DNA of 64,000 bases from Carassius auratus (Eukaryota > Chordata > Actinopteri > Cypriniformes > Cyprinidae). Where the stretch lies: contig NC_039244.1 of assembly GCF_003368295.1 (NCBI RefSeq), positions 10,280,387 through 10,344,386 of the forward strand, given 5' to 3'. Shown one piece after another: positions 20,455 to 32,963 of this stretch (position 1 is the first letter of the stretch; each line of letters starts with the position of its first letter). The notes under the pieces are model-generated. The model was not told the origin of the DNA, searched no databases, and worked only from the letters and a program-made list of their open reading frames with translations. The position numbers and the translations under genes are program-made.

Positions 20455-22125
20455 TGGTTGAATAAAAATATTTGGACATTATTTATAAAAAAATTACCTC
20501 AACTTAGCACCAGCAAGCTTGTTAGCTAGCAATTAGTATCAGCTAACAATATTTACTTCATTACGGTTATGAATAAACATTCATGTCTGTCTACTCGTCT
20601 AGTTAATCCAAACAATATACATATGTATAACGTTACTGTTGATAAACAATATAAAAACAGACGTCACATAGGACATGGATGGTAGCATTTTAATAAAACT
20701 GTCAACATTATGGCAGTGGAGAATTTGAACGTGCATGAGTTATTGTATTTAATCTGTGTTATTTTAAGTTTTTTTTTTTTTTTTTTTTCTTTACCTAAAA
20801 TTGATGTGTCTGCATCGTCTGCACTGGAGAATTTCAGTGGGCTTAAATAGATCACTCTTTACACTGGATTTAGTTCCCAAACAACTGGCAGTTTTGACCT
20901 AAATATGATTTTCAGTTACAATAATTAATCCAAATTTTCTACATTAATAACTTACTTTAGCAACATCAGACGCACACATGCTCACAAGATCAAGACCCGG
21001 TTCTTAGTTCTGGTGACTCGCACTAAACGGTTCATTTGAATCAGTGAGTGGTCGACTCCAGAACAGCTGCAATCCATAGACAGTATATCAATCGGATACT
21101 TCTAATTCGTAAATGAATCGTTTGGTGGAATTTGCGATCCGATTTAAAAGTTTATTTTGAAAAGACTCAGTTCATTCATGATGAATCAGACACTGCTTCT
21201 GCGTGTCGGAGCACATGATATATTATAGGGAGTAACGATATGTTTTATGAAATGTAGTGAAGTTAAAAGTACGATTTTATGCTTTGGAATGTAGTGAAGT
21301 AAAAGTGACTCAAAATAAAACTACTCCAGTAAAGTACAGATACTTGAAAAATGTACTTAAGTACAGTAACGAAGTAAAGCTACTCCGTTACTGTCCACCA
21401 CTGGTTAGTAGCGATGTTTGCTGCTGGCTGATCTGATCTATGTTTAATCACATTTGGGGATTCCTCACCCACATTCATTTATGCTTCAAATCTGTTTTCA
21501 AGATGTATAGGGGTGGTAGAATGCCAGTATTTACAAGCCTTGTCATAGTCGTATCTGGGGTAGAGGAAGCTACGGCAGCAATTCGAGAAACTTGTGACAT
21601 TCTGATGTCTCGTGTTCCTTTGGGTCTCGCTCCCTGTTTGTGCCATCGATTAGTGTGGCGATCAGTTTCGGCTTGTTCCTCTACACATGGTATAAACTGT
21701 TGAGATTCAGAAGATTCATGGGACTGACCGGCTGTATGCTGAGGGGGTCCATGATGACAGTCTGCTGAGTGTTCCGCCTGTTTTGGAAGTCCAGCAAGTA
21801 TCTTTGTTTCAAGAATCACAATCCTTTGTAGAAGTTTGCAGCAGTTCATGCAACCAGTAGATCCAACAGGAGGCATTTTCTCTCTCTTCTGTTTGAATGT
21901 AGGCAGTTGTTATCCCGTCTCCGGAATGTAAGTTTTCTTTCTGTAGTATTAATCCAGTCCCAAAGTGTTTTTAGTTTTAGCGTTTGTGCCAAAAATCTGT
22001 TGTTTGAGCACTGTGCTGAGAAAAGTACAGAAATAAGAAGCAAAGCCCAGAGCAGTAAGCTAGAATGTCCGAACGGTAGCAAAGCCGGAGGCACGCCAGT
22101 TAAGCTGCACTCTCAGATTTAGAAT

Positions 22126-22534
22126 AAACGCAAACAATCAAATTAATCAGATTAGATTGATAGATAATATCAGAAATATGGTGGGAAATAAGTTATATTT
22201 TATCACTTTAAACAACAGAGAGTAATAGTAAGAAAGAGATTCTACAGAAAAACAAAGCTACATGGAGATACGATCACAAATTAGCAGCAAGGCAAGCAGG
22301 AAGCAGGAATAACACTGTCCAACAGTGACATCCACAGGTAGGGGTTGGTGTTCCTCCTCCCTGTTCTTGACTTTTATAATTTATACAGATATCTGTTATT
22401 TATGCCAATAAAATAAATAACAACCACATAAGAATAAGATATCACCTTATTTATTATATTTGCGCTTTATCATTAAATCATACATATATACAAACATACA
22501 TAAATAAGTGTATATATATACATACAACACACAG
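22126..22534. other. No gene seen
   Basis: AT-rich DNA outside the ORF1 nest with a loosely repetitive ATACATA stretch at 22480-22530; no coding block. Confidence 0.4.
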
Positions 22535-22690
22535 TCTTGGGGAAAGTTACTTTTAAAGTAATGCATTACAATATTGTGTTACGCCCTTAAAAAAAGTAAC
22601 TTATTACGTCACTTCTTTACTTTTTATGAAAAGTAATGCATTACATTCCTTTTGCGTTACTTTTATGTTACTTTTTAAATATGAGCAGGG
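22535..22690. mobile_element. hAT-type terminal fragment (AAGTTACTTTTAAAGTAATGC motif)
   Basis: CTTGGGGAAAGTTACTTTTA, then AAGTAATGCATTAC and GCGTTACTTTT motifs repeated in both senses resemble the end of a widespread fish non-autonomous hAT-like family. Only one end is recognisable. Confidence 0.4.
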
Positions 22691-22867
22691 CTTGATTGTT
22701 TTTAATATAAGTTCTATTTACAGCAAATGTAAACTCCCTTCAATTCCAAAAAGTGTACTGTAAAAAAATAAACTTCAGGCTAAAGGAAAAGTAAATTATG
22801 GGAAAGTCTACTAACTTGACAGTTGTCTCCACAAGAAGGCTAAGCCACATATACGATATATATGTTC

Positions 22868-24776
22868 ATGAGGTAGATTCCCTGGGGGAAGAAACTTCTC
22901 TTGTGCCTGGCTGTCCTGGTCTTTGGTCAGATGGCAAAAGTTCAAAAAGGGGATAACTTGGATGTGAGGGATCCAGAGCGATTTTCTGAGCCCCTTTCCT
23001 CACTCTGGATGTATACAGTTGTTAAAGGGTGGCCAGGGTAGCACCAGTAATGCTTTCAGCAGTCCGGACCATTCTCTGTAGTCTTCACATAGAAGACAGA
23101 TGGTTATTGAAGTGCGCAGGACAGACTCAGTGACGGCTGAGTAGAACTGTTTCAGCAGTTCCTTTGGCAGGTTAATTCCTCAGCTGGAGAAGGGACTACA
23201 ACCTTTACTGGGCCTTTTTAACGGTGTTAAAATGTTATGTTATGTTATGTTATGTTATGTTGTTGTCCCACTTCAGGTCCTGAGAGATGGTGGTTACCAG
23301 GAATCTGAATGACTCCACTACCACTAGAGTTCTGTCTATGATGGTGAATGGGGGGGAGTGCAGAGGAGTTTCTCCTGAAGTCCACCATCATCTCCACTGT
23401 TTTGAGCATGTTCAGCTCCAGGTTATTAAGACAGCCAGCTGCTCAACCTCTTGTCTGTAAGCAGACTCGTCACCGTCCTGGGTGAGACAGATGACTGTAG
23501 TGTCACCTGCAAACTTCAGGAGATTTACAGAGGGTTGTTTAAAGGTGTAGTTGTTGCTGTAAGGGAGAAGAGCAGTGTGGGGAGAACACATCCTTGAGGG
23601 GAACCGGTGTTGTTTGAGCGGCTGTTTCAGTTTGGTTCAGTTTGGTCTGGAGGGCTGTTGGGATAATGGTGTTGAAAGCCGAACTAAAGTCCACAAACAG
23701 GATCCTCACATAAGTCGGTTAGAAAACTACAGGGGGTCCAGTGAGAGTCCAAGTGATGTCCTTCAGAAAAGCCAGAACCAGTTTTTCAAACTTTTTCTTG
23801 ACGACAGATGTTAGACCCACATGTCTGTAGTCGTTAAGTCCTGTTATCTTGGGTTTCTTTGGAACAGGGATGATGGTCCTTTTAGCTATTAATCTCTTTA
23901 TTCAATGTATTCCTGGCCTGATTGTACTAGACTCTGTCCCCATTTCTGTATGCATTCTCTTTGGCCTGATGAAGATGTCTCAGTTTTGCATGGCTTTTCA
24001 TTGTTGAATGTTAAATAAGTCCTGGTAGGAATGCATAAATCCTCACAAAAACTAATATAGAATGTTATAGTCGCTGTGAGTTCGTCCAGATCAGTGGTAG
24101 TAGCTTCAAAAACACTAAAATCAGTGAGGTCGAAACAGGCTTTTAAAGCACACTCTGTTTCGTTGGTCCATCTCTTTACAGTCTTTACTATAGGTTTAGC
24201 AGATTTAAGTTTTTGCCTGTAGGTTTGTATAAGATGAACCAAGCAGTGATCAGACATCCCTAAAGCTGCTCACACACGTTTCCGGTGGAATGTTAACTCT
24301 CAAAAGAATGAAAGATTGAAACTCCCGCTGTGAATAGAACGGCTTGCAGTTAATGAAGAGTGCTTCTAGATCAGGACAGTGCATCTTCTATAACACAGTT
24401 ACATTTATACACCATCTTTCATTGATGTAAAAGAATGTCCCGCCGCTGCGAGATGTCCACATTGATTCTACATCGTGATCTGCTCTAAACATGTCAAAGT
24501 GGGGCAGATGGAGCACGCTGTCCGGAATCGTATCATTCAGCCAGGTGTCCATGAAACACAGAGCAACAGAATGTAAGGAATCTTTAATTGTCAGAAAGTG
24601 CAGGAGAAGTTTGTCCGTTTTGTCAGGTAGAGAGCAGATATTTGCCAGATGGACACTAGGCAACGGCGTTCAGAATCCAAGCTATCTGAGCTTGACGAGC
24701 ACGCCTTCTCTCATTACAAACACTGGAGAGCCAAGACCTGATGCAGCCGTGTGCTGCACCATCGTGAACCTAAAGT
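22868..24776 (-). mobile_element. Rex1-like LINE copy 2, degenerate
   Basis: Minus-strand copy with endonuclease start (24663-24388), endonuclease-RT linker (24257-23898) and an RT palm/thumb remnant (23890-22868). A pentanucleotide ATGTT tract at 23230-23262 lies in the coding region. Internal deletions remove most of the endonuclease between 24388 and 24257 and the first RT motifs near 23890. Same family as 59250-61965. Confidence 0.72.
23898..24663 (-). pseudogene. Rex1-like endonuclease and linker remnant
   Basis: MPSVHLANICSLPDKTDKLL, then LCFMDTWLNDTIPDS (the TETWL-type catalytic Glu is replaced by Asp) and SGGTFFYINERWC, then after a deletion MSDHCLVHLIQTYRQKLKSA (the SDH motif of APE endonucleases) and the WTNE...LKACFDLTDFSVFE linker. 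Frames shift between the two parts. Inactive. Confidence 0.72.
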
Positions 24777-24837
24777 AAATTTAGCATTTAGCATAGTAAA
24801 TTTTGCACAGTAAATGCAAAGTTTCCAAAGTCAGTGA

Positions 24838-25436
24838 TTTGCATTTATGAACTCTAGACTGGACTATTGTAACACACTTCTTGGTGGTTGTCCAGCATCT
24901 TCAATAAACAAGCTACAGGTAGTCCAAAATGCAGCGGCTACAGTCCTTACCAGGCCAAGAAAATATGATCATATTACCCCAATTTTACAGTCTCTGCAGT
25001 GGCTACCTATTAAGTTCCGTATCAGTTACAAATTATTATTACTTACCTATAAGGCCCTTAATGGTTTTGCTCCTGCGTACCTAACTAGCCTTATACCACA
25101 CTACAACCCAGTCTGGATCCAGAACACCTGAGAAGAGATGATGCCAACCTCTCAGAGGACCTCAGATGATACGAACCCTGAAACAACATATATAACCAAC
25201 AAATATTGCTACTTACTATGCAATCACATTATAATTGCTGTTAATAGTGTTCATTGTCTGGTTGACTATGTCTTGTATAATTCTTTCTGAAAATTCCTGT
25301 TATTTGCACATAAACTAATCACCACTTATAAGCTACTACTAAATATTGTTGAAACTTAATTTTCTGTTAAATTGCTTTGCAATAATTTGTATCGTAAAAA
25401 GCACTTTACAAATAAACTTGAATTGAATTTAATTGA
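24838..25436 (+). mobile_element. L2-type LINE 3' fragment (LINE C)
   Basis: Coding remnant 24847-25131 reads MNSRLDYCNTLLGGCPASSI, KLQVVQNAAATVLTRPRKYD and LQWLPIKFRISYKLLLLTYK, related to LINE A but divergent. It stops early, skips the last 40 or so codons, and ends in AAAGCACTTTACAAATAAAC followed by TTGAATTGAATT units, an L2-type 3' tail. Confidence 0.72.
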
Positions 25437-25437
25437 A

Positions 25438-25618
25438 GTGATGATTTGGGGTGCCATGACGTCTTCAGGTGTTGGTCAAAACTCGTGAAATATATCTGTC
25501 GGTGAGCAATGAATCTAGAAGATAAGAAAGTTATTATTATTATCATTATTATTAATAAATAACAAAAAATATTGACTTTTTCCATGATATTAAAATTTTT
25601 TGAGATGCACCTGTATGT
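25438..25618 (+). mobile_element. Tc1-like relic (internal deletion)
   Basis: ATGATTTGGGGTGCCATGAC is the WGAM-type transposase block, followed almost at once by 3' terminal sequence ending GAGATGCACCTGTAT. The reverse complement terminus ACAGGTGCATCTCAAAAAAT differs from the two Tc1 copies at 28682 and 36271, so this is another Tc1 family. Confidence 0.6.
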
Positions 25619-25644
25619 CATATTGTTTTATAATGTATACAGGT

Positions 25645-25647
<3 letters not shown>

Positions 25648-25740
<93 letters not shown>

Positions 25741-25743
25741 AAT

Positions 25744-25816
<73 letters not shown>

Positions 25817-25895
25817 ATCATATTGGAATAATATGTAGCCTTAATTTTAATCATCATTAACACATTATACAAATATGTATATATATACAAATATG

Positions 25896-25943
<48 letters not shown>
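25648..25943. repeat. (TA)n and (AC)n microsatellites
   Basis: Two long TA tracts (25648-25737, 25749-25813) separated by TGCCAATAAAA, then a shorter TA tract and (AC)n at 25918-25943. Open frames across these tracts are artefacts of the repeat. Confidence 0.92.
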
Positions 25944-26440
25944 TAGCAAATTACTGTGGTTACCCTGAAAGTAACCTCCAATTTTGAAAATGAAAGCTGA
26001 TGTTATCCTCTCACTTATCCTCAAACACAGCTGGGTATGTCAGATAACCTGCATTTTGGAATACCCCCTGTGGTGTTGTTCCAGAAAGCACAGTTAACTT
26101 ACCGTCAGCTATACCCTGAATTTTCAGCTGGTTAACTACCAACCTTGCTTACTTGAGGTATGTGGTTCCAAAAACGTGTCCGGGAGTACGTTTATTCAAC
26201 TCAGAATATGTTCCTGGTTAAGACTCAAGACATTCTCAACAGAGCGACGAACTCAAGATGGCGGTCCATCCACATGCAGCGGCCTCTCTCTGTCCCCTCA
26301 GAACGGTGTTTTCATGATTTTTGTCTTGTGAGTCACAGAGTTTTTGTATGTTTTCATTGTGTTTACCTGTTTGTAAGCATGCATACAGTTGTGAGTTTCT
26401 GCTGGATGTTGGCAGAACCACATTTTTAGAGTTAACAGCT
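25944..26440. other. No gene recognised
   Basis: Mixed-composition DNA. Short open stretches on both strands at 26160-26430 show no domain. Confidence 0.35.
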
Positions 26441-26524
26441 GCTCTGTCTGCTCCAGAGGCCTACACCATCACCGACCCCCACTGCTGCATCTCCCCCACA
26501 ACGGTGGTGCCACAAGCGGCGTGA

Positions 26525-27297
26525 GAGGAAGCAGTAGAGGGGTTAGCGCAGAGCGCATCACTGTGTGGTATGGCACCTGCAACGTGTCCTGCCGGAAGAA
26601 TCTTCAAAGCATAGTGAGAGCAGCTAAGAAGATCATTGGTGTCTCTCTCTCCTCCCTCCAGGACATTTATGGCACCTGTCTCACCCGCAAAGCCCTCTGC
26701 ATTGCAGGTGATTCCACTCACCTATCACACAGCTTCTTCAGTTTGCTGCCATCAGGGAGGAGACTGCGGAGTCTCCAGGCCAGGATCAGCAGACTGAAGG
26801 ACAGCTTCATTCATCAGGCTGTCAGGAAGCTGAACTTTCTCCCGAACTCGCCCCCCTTCCCTCTTCTGCCCCTGGCTTCACTGAACTATGAAAGCCCCCC
26901 CCACCCCCCCCCACCCCCAGGTCCCACATCCCCAGGTCCTTCCACTACCCCCTCCCACCAACATATGATAACATGCTTTGTGTGGCATTGGACTGCTCAC
27001 TACCCTTTGTCACTTTATTCAGACTGAATAAGCTATACAATCTTGCACTACAATCTTTATATGCACTGTTTGTTCATTTAACTGGGTTGCACTCTATCTG
27101 CCATGTGCCTTGCGCTGCTTTATTTACTTTATTTAAAAATATATATATATTTTTTTGTTCTAATGTATTTTTAAGCTCTACTGTTAGTGTTATCTGTATG
27201 CACCATGGGTCTGAGAGTAACACAGTTTAAATTCTCTGTATGTATGCACTGTACATGTGGCAGAATTGACAATAAAGCAGACTTGACTTGACTTGAA
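26525..27297 (+). mobile_element. Rex-like LINE 3' fragment (LINE E)
   Basis: Coding tail 26545-26880 reads ERITVWYGTCNVSCRKNLQS, IVRAAKKIIGVSLSSLQDIY and SLLPSGRRLRSLQARISRLK, the post-RT domain of Rex1-class LINEs but distinct from the other Rex1-like copies. A C-rich run lies at 26898-26923. The 3' UTR ends GACAATAAAGCAGACTTGAC plus a TTGACTTGA tail, typical of target-primed insertion. Confidence 0.72.
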
Positions 27298-28681
27298 GTG
27301 ATGAGTTACTTTGGAAATGGACGCTTAGAAAAATGACAACATGCTGTTTCTATCTTCTTTTGTTCAACGGTAATTTACATGCTTGTGAATATCGCCACCT
27401 AACTGATTGTTGTGCAAACATTTTTTTTATTTTATTTAATCTTTAATCCTTGATAATATGTATTATATTGTTTGATGCTAATTATGTCATACGTCATATC
27501 AGATATGTATTTTGATTTACAATTTAGACATTATAGAAAATGCAGATCCATGTGTGAGATGATAATATTAAATGTAATAAATATATAAAATATAAATTCA
27601 ACATTAACATATCATAGTGTTTTATAATTTACACAGATAACCTATTTACAGATAACCTCACCAATCTGTGTGTTTGAAGCAATTGTTTCCTGCAGATAGG
27701 GAGCAATAAAATACTCCCTAAATTAACAGCTGAGTGAGCAATTATCTTTTAATGAATAAGGTGGCAAATTAAAATGTTTGTTTTGTCACATTTGCTTAGG
27801 TTTCCAGCCAGTCTATTTTTTTTCTGATTACGATAGGTTTAATTTAAACAGTAGGCATGTGTATATGAATCACCAGAGAATTTAATTAAATTTGCCTTTT
27901 TATCAGATATAGGGTTGTCACTGAAGTGTATTTTATTAATGTGGCAGAATAATTGAAGGTCTGTCCTCTGGTTCAAAACAGGCCACTTGTATAGTTTATA
28001 AGCCTCTATAATCATCAACGTTATCTAAAATAAATTTAAAGCTGACACCGTTCTGCAATATTCCATTCTAGAATAACTGTAGTTGAACTAAATATGTAAA
28101 ACACCTGCTGCTCTTTTATAAATCAAGTCATGATGCTAACATTTTACAGAAGGAGCACATAAGTTTAAAAAAAATTAAGGAGCACAATGAATCTTTATGA
28201 AATAATGGAGTTTTAATTATAGACAAGACCCAAAATACACTGAGACACTCCTTAATGTCTGTGCTGTACTAGTGTCACGATGATATTCAGTTTAGTTTGG
28301 TTCAGTATTTTGTCACAAAAAGTGGTAGTCCAAAGCACAGTGATTAATATAAAGAAATTAAATAGTTTTTAATAGTACAGATTCACAGAACAAACTCAAA
28401 AGGCAAGCAGGCAAAGTAGAACAACCACATCACACTAACAATACTGAACAAATGAGGATTCAAACAGAGTATAATACACTGATTGATGAGGCAAACACAT
28501 CAGACACACACACACACAAGAGAAGAACACAAAGACAGAAAACCAAACTAAACTGAATATAATTGTGACAACTAGCATCTACAATCAATATAAACACCAT
28601 CTTTATCTCCAAACAATCTACAAAAATATAAACACCATCAAGTAAACACTCATATTTCATCAACAACAGATAATTTATATA
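27298..28681. other. Non-coding, AT-rich
   Basis: No coding block or transposon end recognised. Contains a short CA repeat at 28503-28518. Confidence 0.4.
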
Positions 28682-30162
28682 CAGGTCCTTCTCAAAATTA
28701 GCATATTGTGAAAAAGTTCATTATTTTCCATAATGTAATGATAAAAATTAACTTTCATATATTTAGATTCATTTCTCACCAACTGAATATTTCAGGTCTT
28801 TTATTGTTTTAATACTGATGATTTTGGCATACAGCTCATGAAAACCCAGCTCAAAAAATTAGCATATTTCATCCGACCAATAAAAGAAGTGTTTTTAATA
28901 CAAAAAAAAAGTCAACCTTCAAATAATTATGTTCAGTTATGCACTCAATACTTGGTCGGGAATCCTTTTGCAGAAATGACTGCTTCAATGCGGCGTGGCT
29001 GAGTTGTTATGGAGGCCCAGGATGCTTCAATATCGACCTTAAGCTCATCCAGAGTGTTGGTCTTGCGTCTCTCAACTTTCTCTTCACTATATCCCACAGA
29101 TTCTCTATGGGGTTCAGGTCAGGAGAGTTGGCAGGCCAATTGAGCACAGTAATACCATGGTCAGTAAACCATTTACCAGTGGTTTTGGGGCACTGTGAGC
29201 AGGTGCCAGGTCGTGCTGAAAAACGAAATCTTCATCTCCATAAAGCTTTTCACCAGATGGAAGCATGAAGTGCTCCAAAACCTCCTGATAGCTAGCTGCT
29301 TTGACCCTGCCACAGTGGACCAACACCAGCAGCTGACATGGCACCCCAGACCATCACTGACTTTGGGTACTTGACACTGGACTTCATGCATTTTTGCATT
29401 TCCTTCTCCCAAATCTTCCTCCAGACTCTGGCACCTTGATTTCAGAATGACATGCAAAATTTGCTTTCATCCGAAAAAGTACTTTGGACCACTGAGCAAC
29501 AGTCCAGTGCTGCTTCTCTGTAGCCCATTTCCTGCACACACCTGTGCACGGTGGCTCTGAATGTTTCCACTCAAGACTCAGTCCACTGCTTCCGCAGGTC
29601 CCCCAAGGTCTGGAATCAGTCCTTCTCCACAATCTTCCTCAGGGTCCGGTCACCTCTTCTCATTGTGCAGCGATTTTTGCCACACTTTTTCCTTCCCACA
29701 GACTTCCCAATGAGGGGCCTTGATACAGCACTCTGGGAACAGCCTATTCGTTCAGAAATTTCTTTCTGTGTCTTACCCTTTCGCTTGAGGGTGTCAATGA
29801 TGGCCTTCTGGACAGCAGTCGGGTCGGCAGTCTTACCCATGATTGCACTTTTGAGTAATGAACCAGGCTGGGAGATTTTAAAAGCCTCAGGAATCTTTTG
29901 CAGGTGTTTAGATTTAATTAGTTGATTCAGATGATTGGGTTAATAGCTCGTTTAGAGAACCTTTTCATGATATGCACATTTTTTGAGAAATTTTGGGTTT
30001 TCATGAGCTGTATGCCAAAATCATCAGTTTTAAAACAATGAAAGACCTGAAATATTTCAGTTGGTGTGCAATGAATCTAAAATATATGAAAGTTAAATTT
30101 TTATCATTACATTATGGAAAATAATGAACTTTTTCAAAATATGCTAATGTTTTGAGAAGGAC

Positions 30163-30165
<3 letters not shown>
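28682..30165 (-). mobile_element. Tc1/mariner-type transposon, copy 1, end to end
   Basis: Inverted termini CAGGTCCTTCTCAAAA at 28682 and TTTTGAGAAGGACCTG ending at 30165, each flanked by TA (28680-28681, 30166-30167). 1484 bp, near the usual Tc1 length. The terminal repeats contain TTAGCATATTGTGAAAAAGT, GAAAGTTAA and CAGCTCATGAAAACCC motifs and match those of the copy at 36271-37746. Confidence 0.88.
28945..29840 (-). pseudogene. Tc1-like DDE transposase, frameshifted
   Basis: ATG at 29840-29838. The N-terminal paired-like helix-turn-helix reads AVQKAIIDTLKRKGKTQKEI then SERIGCSQSAVSR. Then LGDLRKQWT, the first catalytic Asp in DESKFCMSF (29470 region), the second in FQHDLAPAHSA (29220 region), and the SPDLNPIENLWD block with the Glu at about 29115-29085. 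TGA at 28947-28945. Frames break several times, including an extra CC at 29186-29191 (GGGGCACTG on plus) shared with copy 2. In the family this enzyme excises and inserts the element at TA. Confidence 0.85.
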
Positions 30166-30198
<33 letters not shown>

Positions 30199-31229
30199 CA
30201 TATTTTTTACTTTGAAATGTGCATCAATCCTATTTTTTCAAAGAAATTAGTCTTTTAAAGGTTAATGGTCACATTAGGCTTTATCGCAATTACTGTTTTT
30301 GCATACCCCAATTTCAGGCCTCTTTAAATTGTAATTAAAACGTTGTACTTTTTATGATATTTAAGACTTATATGACTGTAATATTTATTAAAAATCAAAA
30401 CTTTTTGACTTTTAAGGACCAACTTGTATAAAAAAAAACAAAAAACAAAAACACTCACATTGTCGAGTCCTGAATATATTGTCCTTTTCAGAAATTATTT
30501 TTACTCAAGAAACCTCTGAAAGATTGTTGTAAAATGGAGTAGTTTGAAGTAGTTGAATGATCAATTACTGAACATGTCAACTTGAGGACGTATCAGGGTT
30601 CTCAAACCAAACTGAAGGAACTCCTTAATATGCTTATGGCCCCCTACCACTATTCCCTTCAGCAGGAAGAGACATCATGCCATAACCACAGCTCTAATGA
30701 CCTGCCCCTCCATCATGGGTTTTGATGTTCTCTGAGAACTTTGAAGAAATTGCATTAATTCTTCGCAATAAACCTTGGTGTAATTTGCTCAATGGTAAAA
30801 TAACTTCAGTTGATTAAAAAAGTGGGATAATTTAACTATGTTATGTATATATACAATCATTAAATTTGTGTTTTGTTTTTTTCTTTTTTATAATAATTTT
30901 TGTATTAACTTCACCAATGTCAAAGAAACACTTTGTACTTTATGCAATGACAGTCATACTCTTTTTGTTGTGCATTTCCTGTTCATGTGCTGCCCCTGTG
31001 GCCCACCTGAAGACATTTTCAATATATTATAATGTTTATTAATACAACAGACTGCATGACTAATTATCAAATTATCCCAACCATCTGTCTGCATCTCTGC
31101 CACATATAGGGGGGCCTTGACAGCCCTGTGTTCTGTCTTAGAAAATGAGCCCCGGGGTCACAGCACTTTGCATGTCGCTTTGAAGATATTAGCATAGTTA
31201 CTCACATAAAAAAGAAAGCATGATGCAGC

Positions 31230-31270
<41 letters not shown>

Positions 31271-31732
31271 ATATTAACATTGCAGTGTAAATTAATATTT
31301 TTGCTATTTATATTTTAATTCAAGAAACTAATATTTATGCGGTTTTGTACAAATTAGATAAGACAATAAAGACCAGATATGGACCAGAATGGAAGGAGAT
31401 ATTGCAGTATTTCTAGATATTGTTTTGACAAATTAAATAAGTGCACCGATGCATTGAATAACTAAACACATTAATTCACTGATTTAAATAAATGGTAACA
31501 CTTAATAATAATTGTATTAATAAATAACAAAAATTATGCTTAATGGAACATTAGTTAATATAAATTCACAGTTACAAACACGTAATGTGCTTGTTAATGT
31601 TTTCTAAATTTGTTTTAAAAAAGTTTCCTAATGATCAACAGATAATTACTGTAAATTACAATGATTACAAATGTCATCAAACTTTTAATTCATATGATCA
31701 TGCACATCTTGGAAATCTAGAAATATTTTTTG
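30166..31732. other. AT-rich non-coding DNA with TA microsatellites
   Basis: TA tracts at 30166-30195 and 31232-31268. No gene recognised; short open stretches at 30838-31032 and 31585-31869 lack any domain. Confidence 0.4.
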
Positions 31733-31959
31733 TGTCACGCCCCCGGACTCATTATGTTATGTTTTCCCTCCATATGTGTTCCATTTTCCTGTTAATAATT
31801 TTTTCCATGCACCCGTGTTTCCCCATTTATCCTGTCTTTATAAGCCCTAGTCCTTTCAGTTTGTGTTAGTAGGTTCCTGATGTATTCAATGTGCTCTATG
31901 TTTCCCATTTGAATTATTAAATACTCTCACTTCATGAATTCATTGTCTCCTCATTCCTG

Positions 31960-31966
<7 letters not shown>
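31733..31966 (+). mobile_element. LTR-like fragment
   Basis: Starts TGTCACGCCCCCGGACTCAT and contains TTATAAGCCC (TATA-like), CAGTTTGTG and GAATTATTAAATACTCTCAC (polyadenylation-like AATTATTAAA). It runs into a TA microsatellite at 31964-31997 and no CA end or duplication is seen, so it is incomplete or misidentified. Confidence 0.4.
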
Positions 31967-31997
<31 letters not shown>

Positions 31998-31999
<2 letters not shown>

Positions 32000-32963
32000 C
32001 CAAACTATAATTCCTGACTAAATGTATAATCAAGTCAAACATTATGAAGTTTCAATAACAATATACACTACCATTCAAAAGCTTGATGTTAATAATATAA
32101 ATGAAACAAATAAATGTAACTTTAACAAACAATGCTGTTCTTTCAATTCACCCCCGCCCCCTAAAAAAAAAAACTGAAAAAAATATTCTCAGCTCTTTTC
32201 AACATTAATAATAATAACAATAAATGTTGTTTTATTTATTTATTTTTACATATATTTTTTTAGAAAATCAGATTGTTAAAAGGATTTCTGAAAGATTGTG
32301 TGACTGGAGTAATGATGCAAAAAAATCAGCTTTGAAAGTCAGCTTTGATTGTTCCTAATAAACTCTTTAACTGCACTCGCAAGTGAATATTAAGTTATGT
32401 TGTGGGATAATTAAATATATTCTAAATAAACTACAAACATAAAATCTCTACATTTATTTTGTCCTCACATTCTTTCTGGCAACTCTTCCCTCTCCGTCAC
32501 ACAGCTGACTGAAAAGCTCATCATGCAGCTCATTATGTGGGCTTTTGTCTTCTCAGGTGTAAATCACAATGATATTCATGATAGTTGACGCCTACTCGCA
32601 TATGACTTTTACCAACAAAAAGTGTCTTAGCAAATTTTAATCAATATATTGTTTTAGTGAGTAAAACAAGATGAGTAAACAAGATGATTTTCACATAATT
32701 TAGAAATAAAAATTTTAGACTACAAACTCCAGTTCTCAAAAGTTCCGGGAACCAATGTTCTTTATGTGTTTTATTGCCTTATTCAAGTGATTTAATGTTT
32801 TTAGTTTTTCACTAACCACGCATAAAAAAAATTTTCTCTCAAAAACACAATCATGTACATACATGCTACTCACATACAGTAGGTAGACATCCAGAACGCC
32901 CCTTTTCACGGTGCTGCGGCATCTGTCAAGTGCATTTGCAGCTTTTGACCGCTAAGTGGGGCT
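31998..32963. other. AT-rich non-coding DNA
   Basis: No gene seen. Low-complexity A/T runs are frequent. Confidence 0.4.

Larger units (their letters stand above)
14754..21403 (-). mobile_element. Non-autonomous hAT-like element, copy 1 (host of LINE A copy 2)
   Basis: The termini are inverted repeats: CAGTTGTGGAGGAAG on the left, and on the right the reverse complement reads CAGTGGTGGACAGTAACG. Flanked by a perfect 8-bp duplication GTTAGTAG (14746-14753, 21404-21411). The subterminal DNA is full of ACTTAAGTA / AAGTACTTGAGTA motifs. Without the LINE A insert (15152-20083) it is about 1.7 kb. It has a (TATC)n/(TA)n core at 20340-20452 and no transposase I can see. A second copy, opposite orientation, is at 35051-38132. 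Confidence 0.78.
14548..21876 (-). pseudogene. LINE A ORF1 N-terminus with start of SGNH esterase domain
   Basis: ATG at 21876. The N-terminal part reads MPPVGSTGCMNCCKLLQRIV, a Cys-bearing start followed by a short coiled coil. After the 6650-bp insert the frame resumes as RQRHSAQNAAEPWTLIVGDS then IIRNIRSR; GDS is the nucleophile-serine block of SGNH hydrolases, known as an ORF1 esterase in some CR1/L2 LINEs. The matching C-terminal half, with the catalytic Asp and His, is seen in another copy at 58465-58695. Stop codons at about 21475 and 14548 show decay. The role of the esterase in retrotransposition is not settled. Confidence 0.6.
14541..22125 (-). mobile_element. LINE A ORF1-region fragment, split by a hAT-like element
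   Basis: Two parts: 22125-21412 (5' UTR-like sequence and ORF1 start) and 14753-14541 (ORF1 continuation). They rejoin precisely once the hAT-like element at 14754-21403 and one copy of its 8-bp duplication are removed. The fragment ends at about 14541 in the middle of the esterase domain. This is the outermost layer of a five-level nest. Confidence 0.65.

Noticed and set aside
25600..25944. Long open frames rich in Ile/Tyr over the TA tracts
   Set aside because: They are translations of (TA)n and (AC)n microsatellites and have no coding meaning.
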